From contig DACV01000002.1 in assembly GCA_002494885.1 (NCBI GenBank), positions 248,001 through 312,000 of the forward strand: a DNA stretch of 64,000 nucleotides, given 5' to 3'. The stretch is from Methanobacterium sp. UBA44. GTDB taxonomy: Archaea > Methanobacteriota > Methanobacteria > Methanobacteriales > Methanobacteriaceae. Below are positions 7,944 to 15,693 of the stretch, in pieces (position 1 is the stretch's first letter; the number at the start of each line of letters is the position of its first letter). Below the pieces are notes generated by a model. That model made no database searches. It was not told the origin of the DNA and saw only the letters and a list, made by a program, of their open reading frames with translations. The translations under genes were made by a program, and so were the position numbers.

Positions 7944-9701
7944 ATGGCAAAATATAGGTGTGTGGTCTGTAATTACATTTATGATGAAAAGATAGAGGGA
8001 AAAAAGTTTCAGGATTTACCAGATGACTGGAAATGTCCTGTATGCAACGTATTTAAAGATTTATTTGTTCCTTTAAAAGAAAAAGGCGAAATAGAAGAAA
8101 TAGCAGAAACTACAGTATCAGATGTACTTGTAGATCAAATGGTTGGATGGGGAATAAAATATGTTTTTGGAATGCCAGGTACATCTGTTTTAGGTATAAT
8201 TGAATCAATAAGAAAACGTGACGATATAAAATATATACAGGTCCGTCATGAACAATCGGCTGCGTTCATGGCATCAGCTCATGGTAAGCTCACAGGACAT
8301 GTATCTGTATGCTTAACCATAGCTGGTCCGGGTTCAACGAATTTAGCAACAGGTCTTTATGATGCCCAGCTTGATCATTCGCCTGTTTTAGCCATAACAG
8401 GTATGGTTAAAAGACAGATAATAGGCCCTGGATCTTTTCAGGAAATTGACCAGTATTCCTTTTTTAAGCCGATATCTGTATTTGATAAAACCCTTATGAC
8501 TCGAAAACAGACAATACCTCTTATAACTCTTGCAATAAAGCATGCATTAATAGATGGGGGTGTTTCTCATTTAGGAATTCCAGTTGATCTTCAAAGCAAG
8601 CTTCATAATGATGATGTAGTTCCATTTGAAGGAAATTTTCCTAATAATTCCATTTCACAACCGGAAATTATGGTAAAAAAAGCAGCCAGAATTATGGATG
8701 TGGCTCAAAGACCAGTAATAATAATAGGATTTGGAGCAATGGGACAGGGAGATAATATAGTTGAATTAGCAGAGAAAATATCAGCCCCTATTGTCACAAC
8801 ATTCAGGGGAAAGGGAGTTATTGATGAAGATCACAGGCTTTATGTGGGAAGTCATGGAGGAATTGGTTCATCTGTTGCAGCAAAACTGGTTAGGGATTCT
8901 GATCTTTTAGTAGTGATAGGATGTTCGTTTTCTGATCAAAGCCAGATTCCAGAAAAACGAATGGTGCAAATTGATATTAATCCAATGATGATTGCCAAAA
9001 GACATCGTGTTGAAGCAGGGCTGTTTGGAAATTCGTCGGTTTTAGTACCACAGCTAAAAGAAAAAGTTAAAGAGAATAAAAAAGATAAATATTTGGATGA
9101 AATAAAAAATTTGAAGCAAGAATGGTTGGATTTACTTCAAGAAGAAGCAGACTCCACAAAAACTCCAATACGCCCTCAATATATTGTTAAGGTTCTAAAT
9201 GATAAGATTGCAGATGATGCTATAATAACCCTGGATGTTGGAGAAAATGGATGGTGGCTTGGAAGAAATTTTTGGATGAAAAAGACCCAGAAAATGATAT
9301 TTTCAGGTTATCTTGGTTCCATGGCCTTTTCATTACCTGCAGCAATAGCAGCTCAGCTTGTATATCCTGAAAGACAGGTAATATGCACTGCTGGTGATGG
9401 TGGGTTTTCAATGATTATGGCTGATTTTATGACGGCTGTAAAGAATAAACTGCCAGTGAAGGTATTTATATTCAATAACAGTGAATTGGCGATGATCAGG
9501 CAGGAACAACTAATGGAAAACTACCCAAATTATAAAACAAAATTGCATAGCTTTGACTTTGCTAGATTTGCCCAGAATTGTGGTGGTGTAGGAATAAAAG
9601 TTGAAAAACCAGAAGAACTGGAAGGAGCAGTTGATAAAGCCTTAAAGTCAGATAAACCGGTTATTGTTGATATTATTACTGATCCAGTAAGATTTGTTTG
9701 A
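7944..9701 (+). CDS. Rubredoxin domain fused to acetolactate-synthase/pyruvate-oxidase-like ThDP enzyme
   Basis: A 585-aa protein in two parts. Residues 4-42 are a compact rubredoxin with CVVC (C6, C9) and CPVC (C31, C34) iron ligands. From about residue 55 it is a complete thiamine-diphosphate enzyme of the acetolactate synthase / pyruvate oxidase group: catalytic glutamate E102 in VRHEQSAAF, a central domain with GFGAMGQGDN, and a C-terminal ThDP/Mg motif beginning GDGGFSMIM and ending FNNSE. There is no membrane-binding tail. A one-electron iron site on such an enzyme suggests the ThDP intermediate is oxidised, as in pyruvate oxidase, rather than used only for acetolactate; that is inference. 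The gene stands alone with its own upstream region. Confidence 0.85.
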   Translation: MAKYRCVVCNYIYDEKIEGKKFQDLPDDWKCPVCNVFKDLFVPLKEKGEIEEIAETTVSDVLVDQMVGWGIKYVFGMPGTSVLGIIESIRKRDDIKYIQVRHEQSAAFMASAHGKLTGHVSVCLTIAGPGSTNLATGLYDAQLDHSPVLAITGMVKRQIIGPGSFQEIDQYSFFKPISVFDKTLMTRKQTIPLITLAIKHALIDGGVSHLGIPVDLQSKLHNDDVVPFEGNFPNNSISQPEIMVKKAARIMDVAQRPVIIIGFGAMGQGDNIVELAEKISAPIVTTFRGKGVIDEDHRLYVGSHGGIGSSVAAKLVRDSDLLVVIGCSFSDQSQIPEKRMVQIDINPMMIAKRHRVEAGLFGNSSVLVPQLKEKVKENKKDKYLDEIKNLKQEWLDLLQEEADSTKTPIRPQYIVKVLNDKIADDAIITLDVGENGWWLGRNFWMKKTQKMIFSGYLGSMAFSLPAAIAAQLVYPERQVICTAGDGGFSMIMADFMTAVKNKLPVKVFIFNNSELAMIRQEQLMENYPNYKTKLHSFDFARFAQNCGGVGIKVEKPEELEGAVDKALKSDKPVIVDIITDPVRFV

Positions 9702-9760
9702 ATTTAATACCAGGCAGATTAAATTAATACGAGGATAAATGCACTTTAAAGAATCTTAAA

Positions 9761-9770
9761 AATTTATATA
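9761..9770 (+). promoter_or_regulatory. TATA box for a probably leaderless transcript
   Basis: AATTTATATA is centred about 27 bases before the ATG at 9793. Archaeal transcription starts about 25-27 bases after the TATA centre, so the mRNA would begin at or next to the start codon. In agreement, no Shine-Dalgarno sequence is seen before that ATG. Confidence 0.55.
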
Positions 9771-9792
9771 AAATCATGGCCGATATTAGACT

Positions 9793-11274
9793 ATGAACCT
9801 GGAAAAAGGGAAAGTTGAAGATTCAACTGAAAACAGGAAAAAATGTGCATGCCCCTACTGTCCAAGTTATCCTCATGATTGCAGCGGAGATATTCTGTAC
9901 TGTGCAAAAGGTAAAAGCAGCTGTGATATCCATGCAGAGGGGTGTATCTGTAACACATGCCCTGTTTACTATGAATATAAGTTAAATGGATTCTATTTCT
10001 GCGATAAAGATCAATCAGGCAGATATAAAATCTCCATGCGTAAGAAAAGGTCTGATGAAGAGGATTCATTCTATCAAAGCATAGTAAATATCAAAGAAAT
10101 GGCAGCAACAGGTAAAAGTATTATCTCTTCAATGGGATCACTTAAAAAGATACAGTTTTCATTAAATGATCTGCATTTTGTGCCTGCTCAAGTTAGCAGG
10201 ATTCCATTAAACCACGATGAAGATGTAAAAACTGAGATTTCAATTGGGCCTGCATCAAAAAAACCTCTTAATGTTTCATCACCATTAATGATTTCAGGAA
10301 TGAGTTTTGGGGCAGTTTCAAGGAATGTAAGGTTAACTATTTCAAAAACAGCAAAAGAACTTGACATTGCCTTTAATTCTGGTGAAGGAGGAATCCTTCC
10401 CGAGGAACTTGAAGTAGCAAAGGATAAAATGATAGTTCAGTATTCTACAGGAAGATTTGGAATAACTGAAGAAATGCTTAAATCAGCTACTGCAGTAGAG
10501 ATCCGATTTGGTCAGGGAGCTTATCCTGGCAAAGGAAGTTATCTGCCTGCAGATAAAATAACACCTGAAATTGCTAAAATGAGGGGTTTAAAAGAAGGAG
10601 AATCAGCATATTCTCCATCAAAACACTTTGATATGAAAAATCTGCAGGAAATCAAAGAAAAAGTGGATGAACTTCGGAAAATCACTGGAGGTGCACCAGT
10701 AGGTGCTAAAATTGGCTGTGGAAATGTAGAAAAAGATGTTGAAATTCTTGTTGATTCCAGGATGGATTTCATAGCTCTTGACGGTTTTGGAGGAGGTACA
10801 GGGGCAACAAATCAATATGTAAGGGAAAATGTAGGTATTCCCATTACTGCAGCGCTACCAAGGGCTTTTAAGCTGCTAAATGAACTTGGAGTCAAAGATA
10901 ACATTTCTCTTATTGCAAGCGGAAAACTTTTTAATTCAGCAGATTTTGCCAAATGTCTTGCATTAGGTGCAGATGCAGTTTATGTAGGAACTGCAGTGCT
11001 TATAGCCATTGGATGCGAGCAATACAGGATTTGTTACACAGGTATGTGTCCTACAGGAATTACAACCCAGAATCCACTGCTAATGAAACAATTAGGTGTA
11101 GATAAAGGAGTTAAAAAACTTAGAAACTTCATCGAAGTTTCAACAAATGAAATTGCCAATCTAACCCGTATAGTTGGGAAAAATAATGTTAATATGCTTG
11201 ATAAAGATGATCTGGTTTCAATGAACAGGGATTTATCAAGAATTACTGGAGTTAAATGGGTAGATGGCGAATAA
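9793..11274 (+). CDS. FMN-binding glutamate-synthase-family protein with Cys-rich N-terminus
   Basis: A 493-aa protein with the FMN/TIM-barrel domain of glutamate synthase. The N-terminal 80 residues are a Cys-rich metal-binding region (CACPYCPSYPHDC, then CIC-x2-C) like the DUF2769 family. The barrel from about residue 115 shows SGMSFGAVS, GEGGILPEE, GKGSYLPADKI and LDGFGGGTGATN. A C-x5-C-x4-C run, CEQYRICYTGMC, marks the iron-sulfur site of archaeal GltB proteins. There is no glutamine amidotransferase domain, as is usual in archaea, where that part is a separate gene; none is nearby. It may act on glutamate or on another substrate. The next gene starts 14 bases later. Confidence 0.85.
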   Translation: MNLEKGKVEDSTENRKKCACPYCPSYPHDCSGDILYCAKGKSSCDIHAEGCICNTCPVYYEYKLNGFYFCDKDQSGRYKISMRKKRSDEEDSFYQSIVNIKEMAATGKSIISSMGSLKKIQFSLNDLHFVPAQVSRIPLNHDEDVKTEISIGPASKKPLNVSSPLMISGMSFGAVSRNVRLTISKTAKELDIAFNSGEGGILPEELEVAKDKMIVQYSTGRFGITEEMLKSATAVEIRFGQGAYPGKGSYLPADKITPEIAKMRGLKEGESAYSPSKHFDMKNLQEIKEKVDELRKITGGAPVGAKIGCGNVEKDVEILVDSRMDFIALDGFGGGTGATNQYVRENVGIPITAALPRAFKLLNELGVKDNISLIASGKLFNSADFAKCLALGADAVYVGTAVLIAIGCEQYRICYTGMCPTGITTQNPLLMKQLGVDKGVKKLRNFIEVSTNEIANLTRIVGKNNVNMLDKDDLVSMNRDLSRITGVKWVDGE

Positions 11275-11288
11275 TTTGAGGAAATATT

Positions 11289-12197
11289 ATGAAAGTTCAA
11301 TGTATAACCGAAGAATCATTATTCCGTCCTGAAGCAGTTAGATGGAGGAAAAGGATGGACCTTCTTGAGCCTATGGGTGATGTAATGGTTATTTTACCAT
11401 GCAGCATGAGAAAACCCTATTCATCCTCCAGATCCCATGTAATTTTTCAGAAATATACTAAAGGTATTCAGGAAGTCATTATAACCTCTCCATTTGGAAT
11501 TTGTCCACGTGAACTGGAAAAAACATATCCAATACAATCTTATGATACTTCAACTACTGGAGAATGGTCTTATGAAGAAATTAGAGTTGTTGGGGAATGT
11601 TTAAGGGAATATGTAGGCGAAAAAGAAGTTATAGCGCATGTAGAAGGAGGATACAGGCAAGTATGTGAAGAGTATCTTGACAATGCAGTTTATACGTCCA
11701 GTGGTAAAACAACATCCCCTGAATCCATTAATAATCTCAAAATAGAAGTAAAAAAGCATCCTAAAATAAAGGGAAGAGCCAGAACTTTGCACATGCTCAG
11801 ATCCATTGCAAGATATCAGTTCAACACAAAAAAAGCCGATGATTTAATCCCTGATGATGTAAAAATTATTGGAAGGTTTGATAGAAGATTAATTAGGGAT
11901 GGGAAGCAAATAGCTACTTTACACTTTAATAATGGACTTTATTCTCTGAATTTAGAGGGAGGAGAGATTTTAAGGGATATTGACGTTAAATGGGTAAAAA
12001 TTGGTTTTGAACTTAAAACAAACACTCTCTTTTCTCCTGGAGTTGAAGATGCCCACAAGGATATAGTTCCAAATGACGAAGTGGTAATACTAAAGGATCA
12101 TGAAGTTGTAGGGGTTGGAAAAGCTATATTGAGTGGAAATGAGATGAAAAAAGCAAGTAAAGGTGTCGCAGTGAAAATCAGGCACAGGAAAAAATGA
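11289..12197 (+). CDS. Archaeosine synthase-like protein (DUF5591 plus PUA domain)
   Basis: A 302-aa protein resembling the C-terminal half of archaeosine synthase (ArcS/TgtA2), which finishes archaeosine at position 15 of tRNA. The signature PCSMRKPYSSSRSH (residues 37-50) matches the PC-x3-KPY-x2-S-x2-H motif of that family, followed by SPFGICPRELE. The C-terminal 75 residues are a PUA RNA-binding domain (FSPGVEDAHKDIVPNDEVVI). Full ArcS is about twice this length with an N-terminal transglycosylase-like part, so this is a split or reduced form. It follows the glutamate-synthase-like gene by 14 bases and is probably cotranscribed with it. A cluster of hairpin repeats lies directly downstream. 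Confidence 0.75.
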   Translation: MKVQCITEESLFRPEAVRWRKRMDLLEPMGDVMVILPCSMRKPYSSSRSHVIFQKYTKGIQEVIITSPFGICPRELEKTYPIQSYDTSTTGEWSYEEIRVVGECLREYVGEKEVIAHVEGGYRQVCEEYLDNAVYTSSGKTTSPESINNLKIEVKKHPKIKGRARTLHMLRSIARYQFNTKKADDLIPDDVKIIGRFDRRLIRDGKQIATLHFNNGLYSLNLEGGEILRDIDVKWVKIGFELKTNTLFSPGVEDAHKDIVPNDEVVILKDHEVVGVGKAILSGNEMKKASKGVAVKIRHRKK

Positions 12198-12203
12198 AAT
12201 CCT

Positions 12204-12296
12204 CAAAAATCTATGATTTTTGGTCATGCAAAAACCGGAGGTTTTTGCGGCAACGAAAGGTAGTTTCGTAAGCACCGAAAGTTCATAGAACTTTCG
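12204..12296. repeat. Cluster of four short hairpins with 3-5 base loops
   Basis: Four tandem inverted repeats: CAAAAATC/GATTTTTG with loop TAT (12204-12222), CAAAAACC/GGTTTTTG with loop GGA (12229-12247), ACGAAA/TTTCGT with loop GGTAG (12253-12269), and CGAAAGTTC/GAACTTTCG with loop ATA (12276-12296). Linkers are 5-6 bases and most hold GCA or TGC. Stem sequences differ but pairing is perfect, as in the arrays at 37.6 and 52.4 kb. It begins 7 bases after the archaeosine gene stop and 180 bases before the next gene. Confidence 0.8.
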
Positions 12297-12474
12297 AGTG
12301 TAATTTACAAAAATATAAATAACTTTAAATATCATAAATAAAGACAATTAAAATCACCCCTATTTTTAAATAATTTAAACTTAAAAAGATTTATTTAATC
12401 TGTAGGGGTTAGAATTGATATAAAACACTTATTTAGTAGAATAGAATTAAAATCAAGATTTTTGAGGAGATATT

Positions 12475-12768
12475 ATGGCAGATGAATTAATAGAAAAAGT
12501 AAGAGAAGCAGTAGCAACAGTACCTGACCCTCACATGGGTATAAGTATAGTTGAAATGGGAATTCTTCAAAACATTGAAATAGAAAAAGATGAACAGACT
12601 GTTGCAAAAATAACCATCAAACCTACCAATCCTGGATGTATGAGTGCAGCAAACATAGCAATGAACGTTAAAGTTGCAGCAGAAAAGGTTGAAGAAATAG
12701 ATAAAGCTGAAATACTTGTCGAAGGTCATATGATGGCTGATGCTATTTGTGAAATGGTTAATAAATAA
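12475..12768 (+). CDS. MIP18-family (DUF59) Fe-S assembly factor
   Basis: A 97-aa protein of the MIP18/SufT-type DUF59 family, which helps load iron-sulfur clusters onto target proteins. The family pattern DPHMGISIVEMGIL (residues 18-31, the usual DPE-x4-IVDLGLI) and the cysteine region NPGCMSAANIAMNV are both seen. GAGGAGATATT precedes the ATG as a strong ribosome site. The adenylate kinase gene begins 20 bases after its stop, so they form an operon. Methanogens carry many Fe-S proteins, including several in this window, which fits a housekeeping role. Confidence 0.85.
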   Translation: MADELIEKVREAVATVPDPHMGISIVEMGILQNIEIEKDEQTVAKITIKPTNPGCMSAANIAMNVKVAAEKVEEIDKAEILVEGHMMADAICEMVNK

Positions 12769-12788
12769 AATTTTTTAGGTGTAATCTA

Positions 12789-13334
12789 ATGAAACATCCA
12801 TGGAACGTTGTGGTTGTTACAGGCGTTCCTGGAGTTGGTAAAACATCAATCTGTAGAAGGATATGTGAAGAATTAGGGTACAATTACGTTAATTATGGAG
12901 ATCTCATGCTTGAAATAGCAAGGAGCAGAGATCTCGCCTCTACAGACCATGAAATGTTCAATCTTCCAATGGAAATTCAACATGGAATCTGGAAGACTGC
13001 TGCTTTAAAAATTAAAGACTTAAATGACGTTATTATTGATTTGCATGGCGTAGATCAATCAGAAATTGGTTACATAATTTCGTTACCTGTTGAAATTATC
13101 TATCCTGATATTATTGTAGTTATTGAAGCATCAGAGGATAAAATACTCTTTAGAAGACATGAAGATCCTAAAGAAAGAATAACTGATACTATAGGAAGTT
13201 TAAAAGAACATAAATGGTTCTTAAGAACTGCTATGGCCATATGTTCAGTGATTTTTGGATGTAATATGGCATTATTAAAAAATGACAATTTTGAAGATTG
13301 TTTAATACAAATGAGAAACATTTTAAGCAAATGA
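12789..13334 (+). CDS. Archaeal-type adenylate kinase family protein
   Basis: A 181-aa P-loop kinase. The Walker A motif GVPGVGKTS (residues 12-20) and the overall layout match archaeal AdkA enzymes, which convert AMP and ATP into two ADP. DIIVVIEASEDKILFRR and the SLKEHKWFLRTAM helix correspond to the AdkA core. It differs from bacterial Adk in lacking the zinc or LID segment. It is a little divergent at the nucleotide-binding loop (NLPMEIQHGIW), so another small-nucleotide kinase activity is possible. It is the second gene of an operon with the MIP18 gene. Confidence 0.72.
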   Translation: MKHPWNVVVVTGVPGVGKTSICRRICEELGYNYVNYGDLMLEIARSRDLASTDHEMFNLPMEIQHGIWKTAALKIKDLNDVIIDLHGVDQSEIGYIISLPVEIIYPDIIVVIEASEDKILFRRHEDPKERITDTIGSLKEHKWFLRTAMAICSVIFGCNMALLKNDNFEDCLIQMRNILSK

Positions 13335-13461
13335 AATCTAAACTGGACATAATCAGTAAAGATTATATATGATGAAATCTAAATCTTGAAACTACCTTTT
13401 TGTAGGGTTTTTGAATTGTTTAAAATCCTGAATAATTAGGATCATATCATAAATTCAATGG

Positions 13462-13536
13462 GGGCCCGTGGCTCAGCTTGGTTAGAGCGCACGGCTGATA
13501 ACCGTGAGGCCCTGGGTTCGAATCCCAGCGGGCCCA
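13462..13536 (+). tRNA. tRNA-Ile (anticodon GAT)
   Basis: A full cloverleaf can be drawn: acceptor GGGCCCG/CGGGCCC, D arm starting GCTC with loop AGCTTGGTTAG, anticodon stem CACGG/CCGTG with loop CTGATAA, and T arm CTGGG-TTCGAAT-CCCAG. The anticodon GAT is at 13497-13499. The discriminator is A at 13536 and CCA is not encoded, as is common in archaea. No intron is present. It lies between the adenylate kinase gene and the end of the trp operon. Confidence 0.97.
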
Positions 13537-13751
13537 TTGACTTTTTATTGTTAAGTACTAAATCAGCGTTAATTTTTTGAATTCATTTATATTTAGCTAT
13601 TATTTTTGTCAGTTTATTTTCAAATTTGATGTTAAATCAATATTAATCCGTTTTAAAATTTTAGTATTTCTAAATAATAACTTAATTAAAAAAGTGGAAA
13701 ATTGTTACAAAAAATTTATATCTATAAAAAATACATATAATAATCTGGAGC

Positions 13752-13775
13752 AATGTGGTAATTAATTACCTCATT
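13752..13775. repeat. 24-base near-perfect palindrome past trpD
   Basis: AATG-T-GGTAATTAATTACC-T-CATT is self-complementary apart from the T/T pair at 13756 and 13771. It lies 26 bases beyond the trpD stop and is followed on the plus strand by a run of eight T (13783-13790 region). It could be a terminator for rightward transcription or a dimeric protein-binding site. Confidence 0.6.
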
Positions 13776-13801
13776 TTATTCTATTTTTTTTATATAATCT
13801 A

Positions 13802-14875
13802 TTATTCTATACTTATTTCTGCTATTTCCAAACTATTACTTGAATTTATGAATTCCTGGAGTTTTTGAATAGTTTTACCAGATTTAACAGCTTCTTTTGC
13901 TATTTCAAATCCTTCTTTAAAGTCAGCAGCAGCGCCTGCAATAAAGAGAATGGCACCTGCATTTACAAGACATAAATCCAGCCTGGCTTCTTCTATTCTA
14001 CTTTTTTCTTTTCCCGCTAAAACGCTCATAACGATCTTTTTATTCTCTTTAAGACTTGTCGCTGCCTTAATTAATTCCCTGTCCGGCCTTTTTATACCAA
14101 AATCTTCAGGATATACTTCTTTTACTTCTATTTTATTATTATGAAGTATTGCTATCTTTGTTTTACCAATAGTAGAAATTTCGTCCATTGCAGGGTTTCC
14201 TTCTTCATCAAATCCATGCACTACAAGTGCCTTCTTTACTCCCAGATTTTTAAGTACATTTGCCATGATTTCAACGTATTCAGGATCAAAGACTCCAAGA
14301 AGCTGGATATCTGCATTTGCAGGGGATGTTAAAGGCCCTAAAATGTTAAATACAGTTCTTATTCCCAGCTCTTTTCTTACGGGCATTACATTTTTCATTG
14401 CAGGATGAAAGTTTGGAGCGAACATGAAACCTATACTGGTTCTTTCCATGCATTTTTCTACTTCCTGGGCATTTGCATCTATTTTAACTCCCAGAGCTTC
14501 AAGTATGTCTGCGCCTCCGCATTTACTTGTTATGCTTCTGTTACCATGTTTTGCTATTACAACGCCACATGATGCGGCTATTATTGCAGAGATGGTGCTT
14601 ATATTAAATGTTTTTAAGTTATCTCCTCCAGTTCCGCACGTATCTACAAGAGGAGAATCTATATTGGGAGAAACTGGAACACATATTTTGCGCATGGCTT
14701 TTACAAAACCGGTTATTTCATCTACAGTTTCTCTTTTAATAGAAAGGGCAGTTAAAAAAGCAGATATTTTAGAATCACTAACTTGTCCACGTATTATCTG
14801 CATCATACAATCATAAGCTTCCTTTTCACTTAGATCAGTGTCCGATACTACTTTTTTTAAGTATTTATTCATCAT
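13802..14875 (-). CDS. trpD: Anthranilate phosphoribosyltransferase
   Basis: A 357-aa enzyme for the second tryptophan step, joining anthranilate and phosphoribosyl pyrophosphate to give phosphoribosylanthranilate. The PRPP loop GTGGDNLKTFNIST (residues about 81-94), KHGNRSITSKCGGAD and the acidic site DEEGNPAMDE are all present. The start could be either of two adjacent ATGs (14875 or 14872). It is the last gene of trpEGCFBAD, starting 8 bases after the trpA stop. In this gene order trpD is distal, as in Methanothermobacter. Confidence 0.97.
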   Translation of the reverse strand: MMNKYLKKVVSDTDLSEKEAYDCMMQIIRGQVSDSKISAFLTALSIKRETVDEITGFVKAMRKICVPVSPNIDSPLVDTCGTGGDNLKTFNISTISAIIAASCGVVIAKHGNRSITSKCGGADILEALGVKIDANAQEVEKCMERTSIGFMFAPNFHPAMKNVMPVRKELGIRTVFNILGPLTSPANADIQLLGVFDPEYVEIMANVLKNLGVKKALVVHGFDEEGNPAMDEISTIGKTKIAILHNNKIEVKEVYPEDFGIKRPDRELIKAATSLKENKKIVMSVLAGKEKSRIEEARLDLCLVNAGAILFIAGAAADFKEGFEIAKEAVKSGKTIQKLQEFINSSNSLEIAEISIE

Positions 14876-14883
14876 ATAATCAC

Positions 14884-15693
14884 TTAATCTTTTGTTGCAT
14901 TTTTAAGTTCCCTGCAGAATGATCCAATATTTTGGAGCATTTTTTCTTTATTCTGGAGATTTTCGGTGATCAGGTTTAAAATAGCACTTGCAACAATTGC
15001 ACCATCTGCACCAGCATTTATAACCTCTTTTACATGTTCTGGTTTGGAGATACCAAATCCAACAGCTATTGGTATTTCACTCTGGTCTTTAATACGTTGG
15101 ATAAGCTTAACAGTGCTGTTTTCAATCTCATTCCTTGCACCGGTAATTCCCATAACAGCAACAACATACAGGAATCCAGAACAAATTTCTAATATTTTCT
15201 CAAGTCTCTCATTGCTTGTGCTTTGGGCAGCCATAAAAATCTGCTGAATGCCGTGCTTTTTAGCTGCTTTTACTACATAATTTGCTTCTTCAGGAGGTAA
15301 ATCGGCTGCAAGAATAGCACTAACTCCGCTTTCTTTTGCAGTTTTATAAAAATCATCAAGACCCATTTTGTAAATTAAATTGTAGTAAGTTAAAACTCCA
15401 ATGGGTATATCCGTAAATTCTCGAAGGCTTTTTATAAATTCAAACCCTTTTTTTGTGTTCATACCAGACTCAAGAGCCCTTATATCTGCCATCTGAACGG
15501 TTGGCCCATCTGCAACAGGATCGCTGAATGGAAAACCTATCTCAAGGGCATCAGCTCCATTTTCTACAAATGTTTTTACGATCTGGAGAGATGTCTGGAA
15601 ATCAGGATCACCTGCAACAATAAAAGGAATAAATGCTCCTTCTTTTTTTTCTTTAACTCGGTTAAATGCATCTTCATATGATTCAATATTCAT
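14884..15693 (-). CDS. trpA: Tryptophan synthase alpha subunit
   Basis: A 269-aa TIM-barrel protein that splits indole-3-glycerol phosphate and passes indole to TrpB. The catalytic glutamate is in GADALEIGFPFSDPVADGP (E at about residue 47) and the catalytic aspartate in SAILAADLPPEE. The phosphate-binding GFGISKPEH is near residue 213. The start overlaps the trpB stop by 4 bases (ATGA), which implies coupled translation and a matched subunit ratio. Confidence 0.97.
   Translation of the reverse strand: MNIESYEDAFNRVKEKKEGAFIPFIVAGDPDFQTSLQIVKTFVENGADALEIGFPFSDPVADGPTVQMADIRALESGMNTKKGFEFIKSLREFTDIPIGVLTYYNLIYKMGLDDFYKTAKESGVSAILAADLPPEEANYVVKAAKKHGIQQIFMAAQSTSNERLEKILEICSGFLYVVAVMGITGARNEIENSTVKLIQRIKDQSEIPIAVGFGISKPEHVKEVINAGADGAIVASAILNLITENLQNKEKMLQNIGSFCRELKNATKD

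Noticed and set aside
13577..13765. 62-codon frame after tRNA-Ile.
   Set aside because: Very A/T-rich with N, K, F and I runs, no ribosome site, and it overlaps the palindrome; looks like chance.
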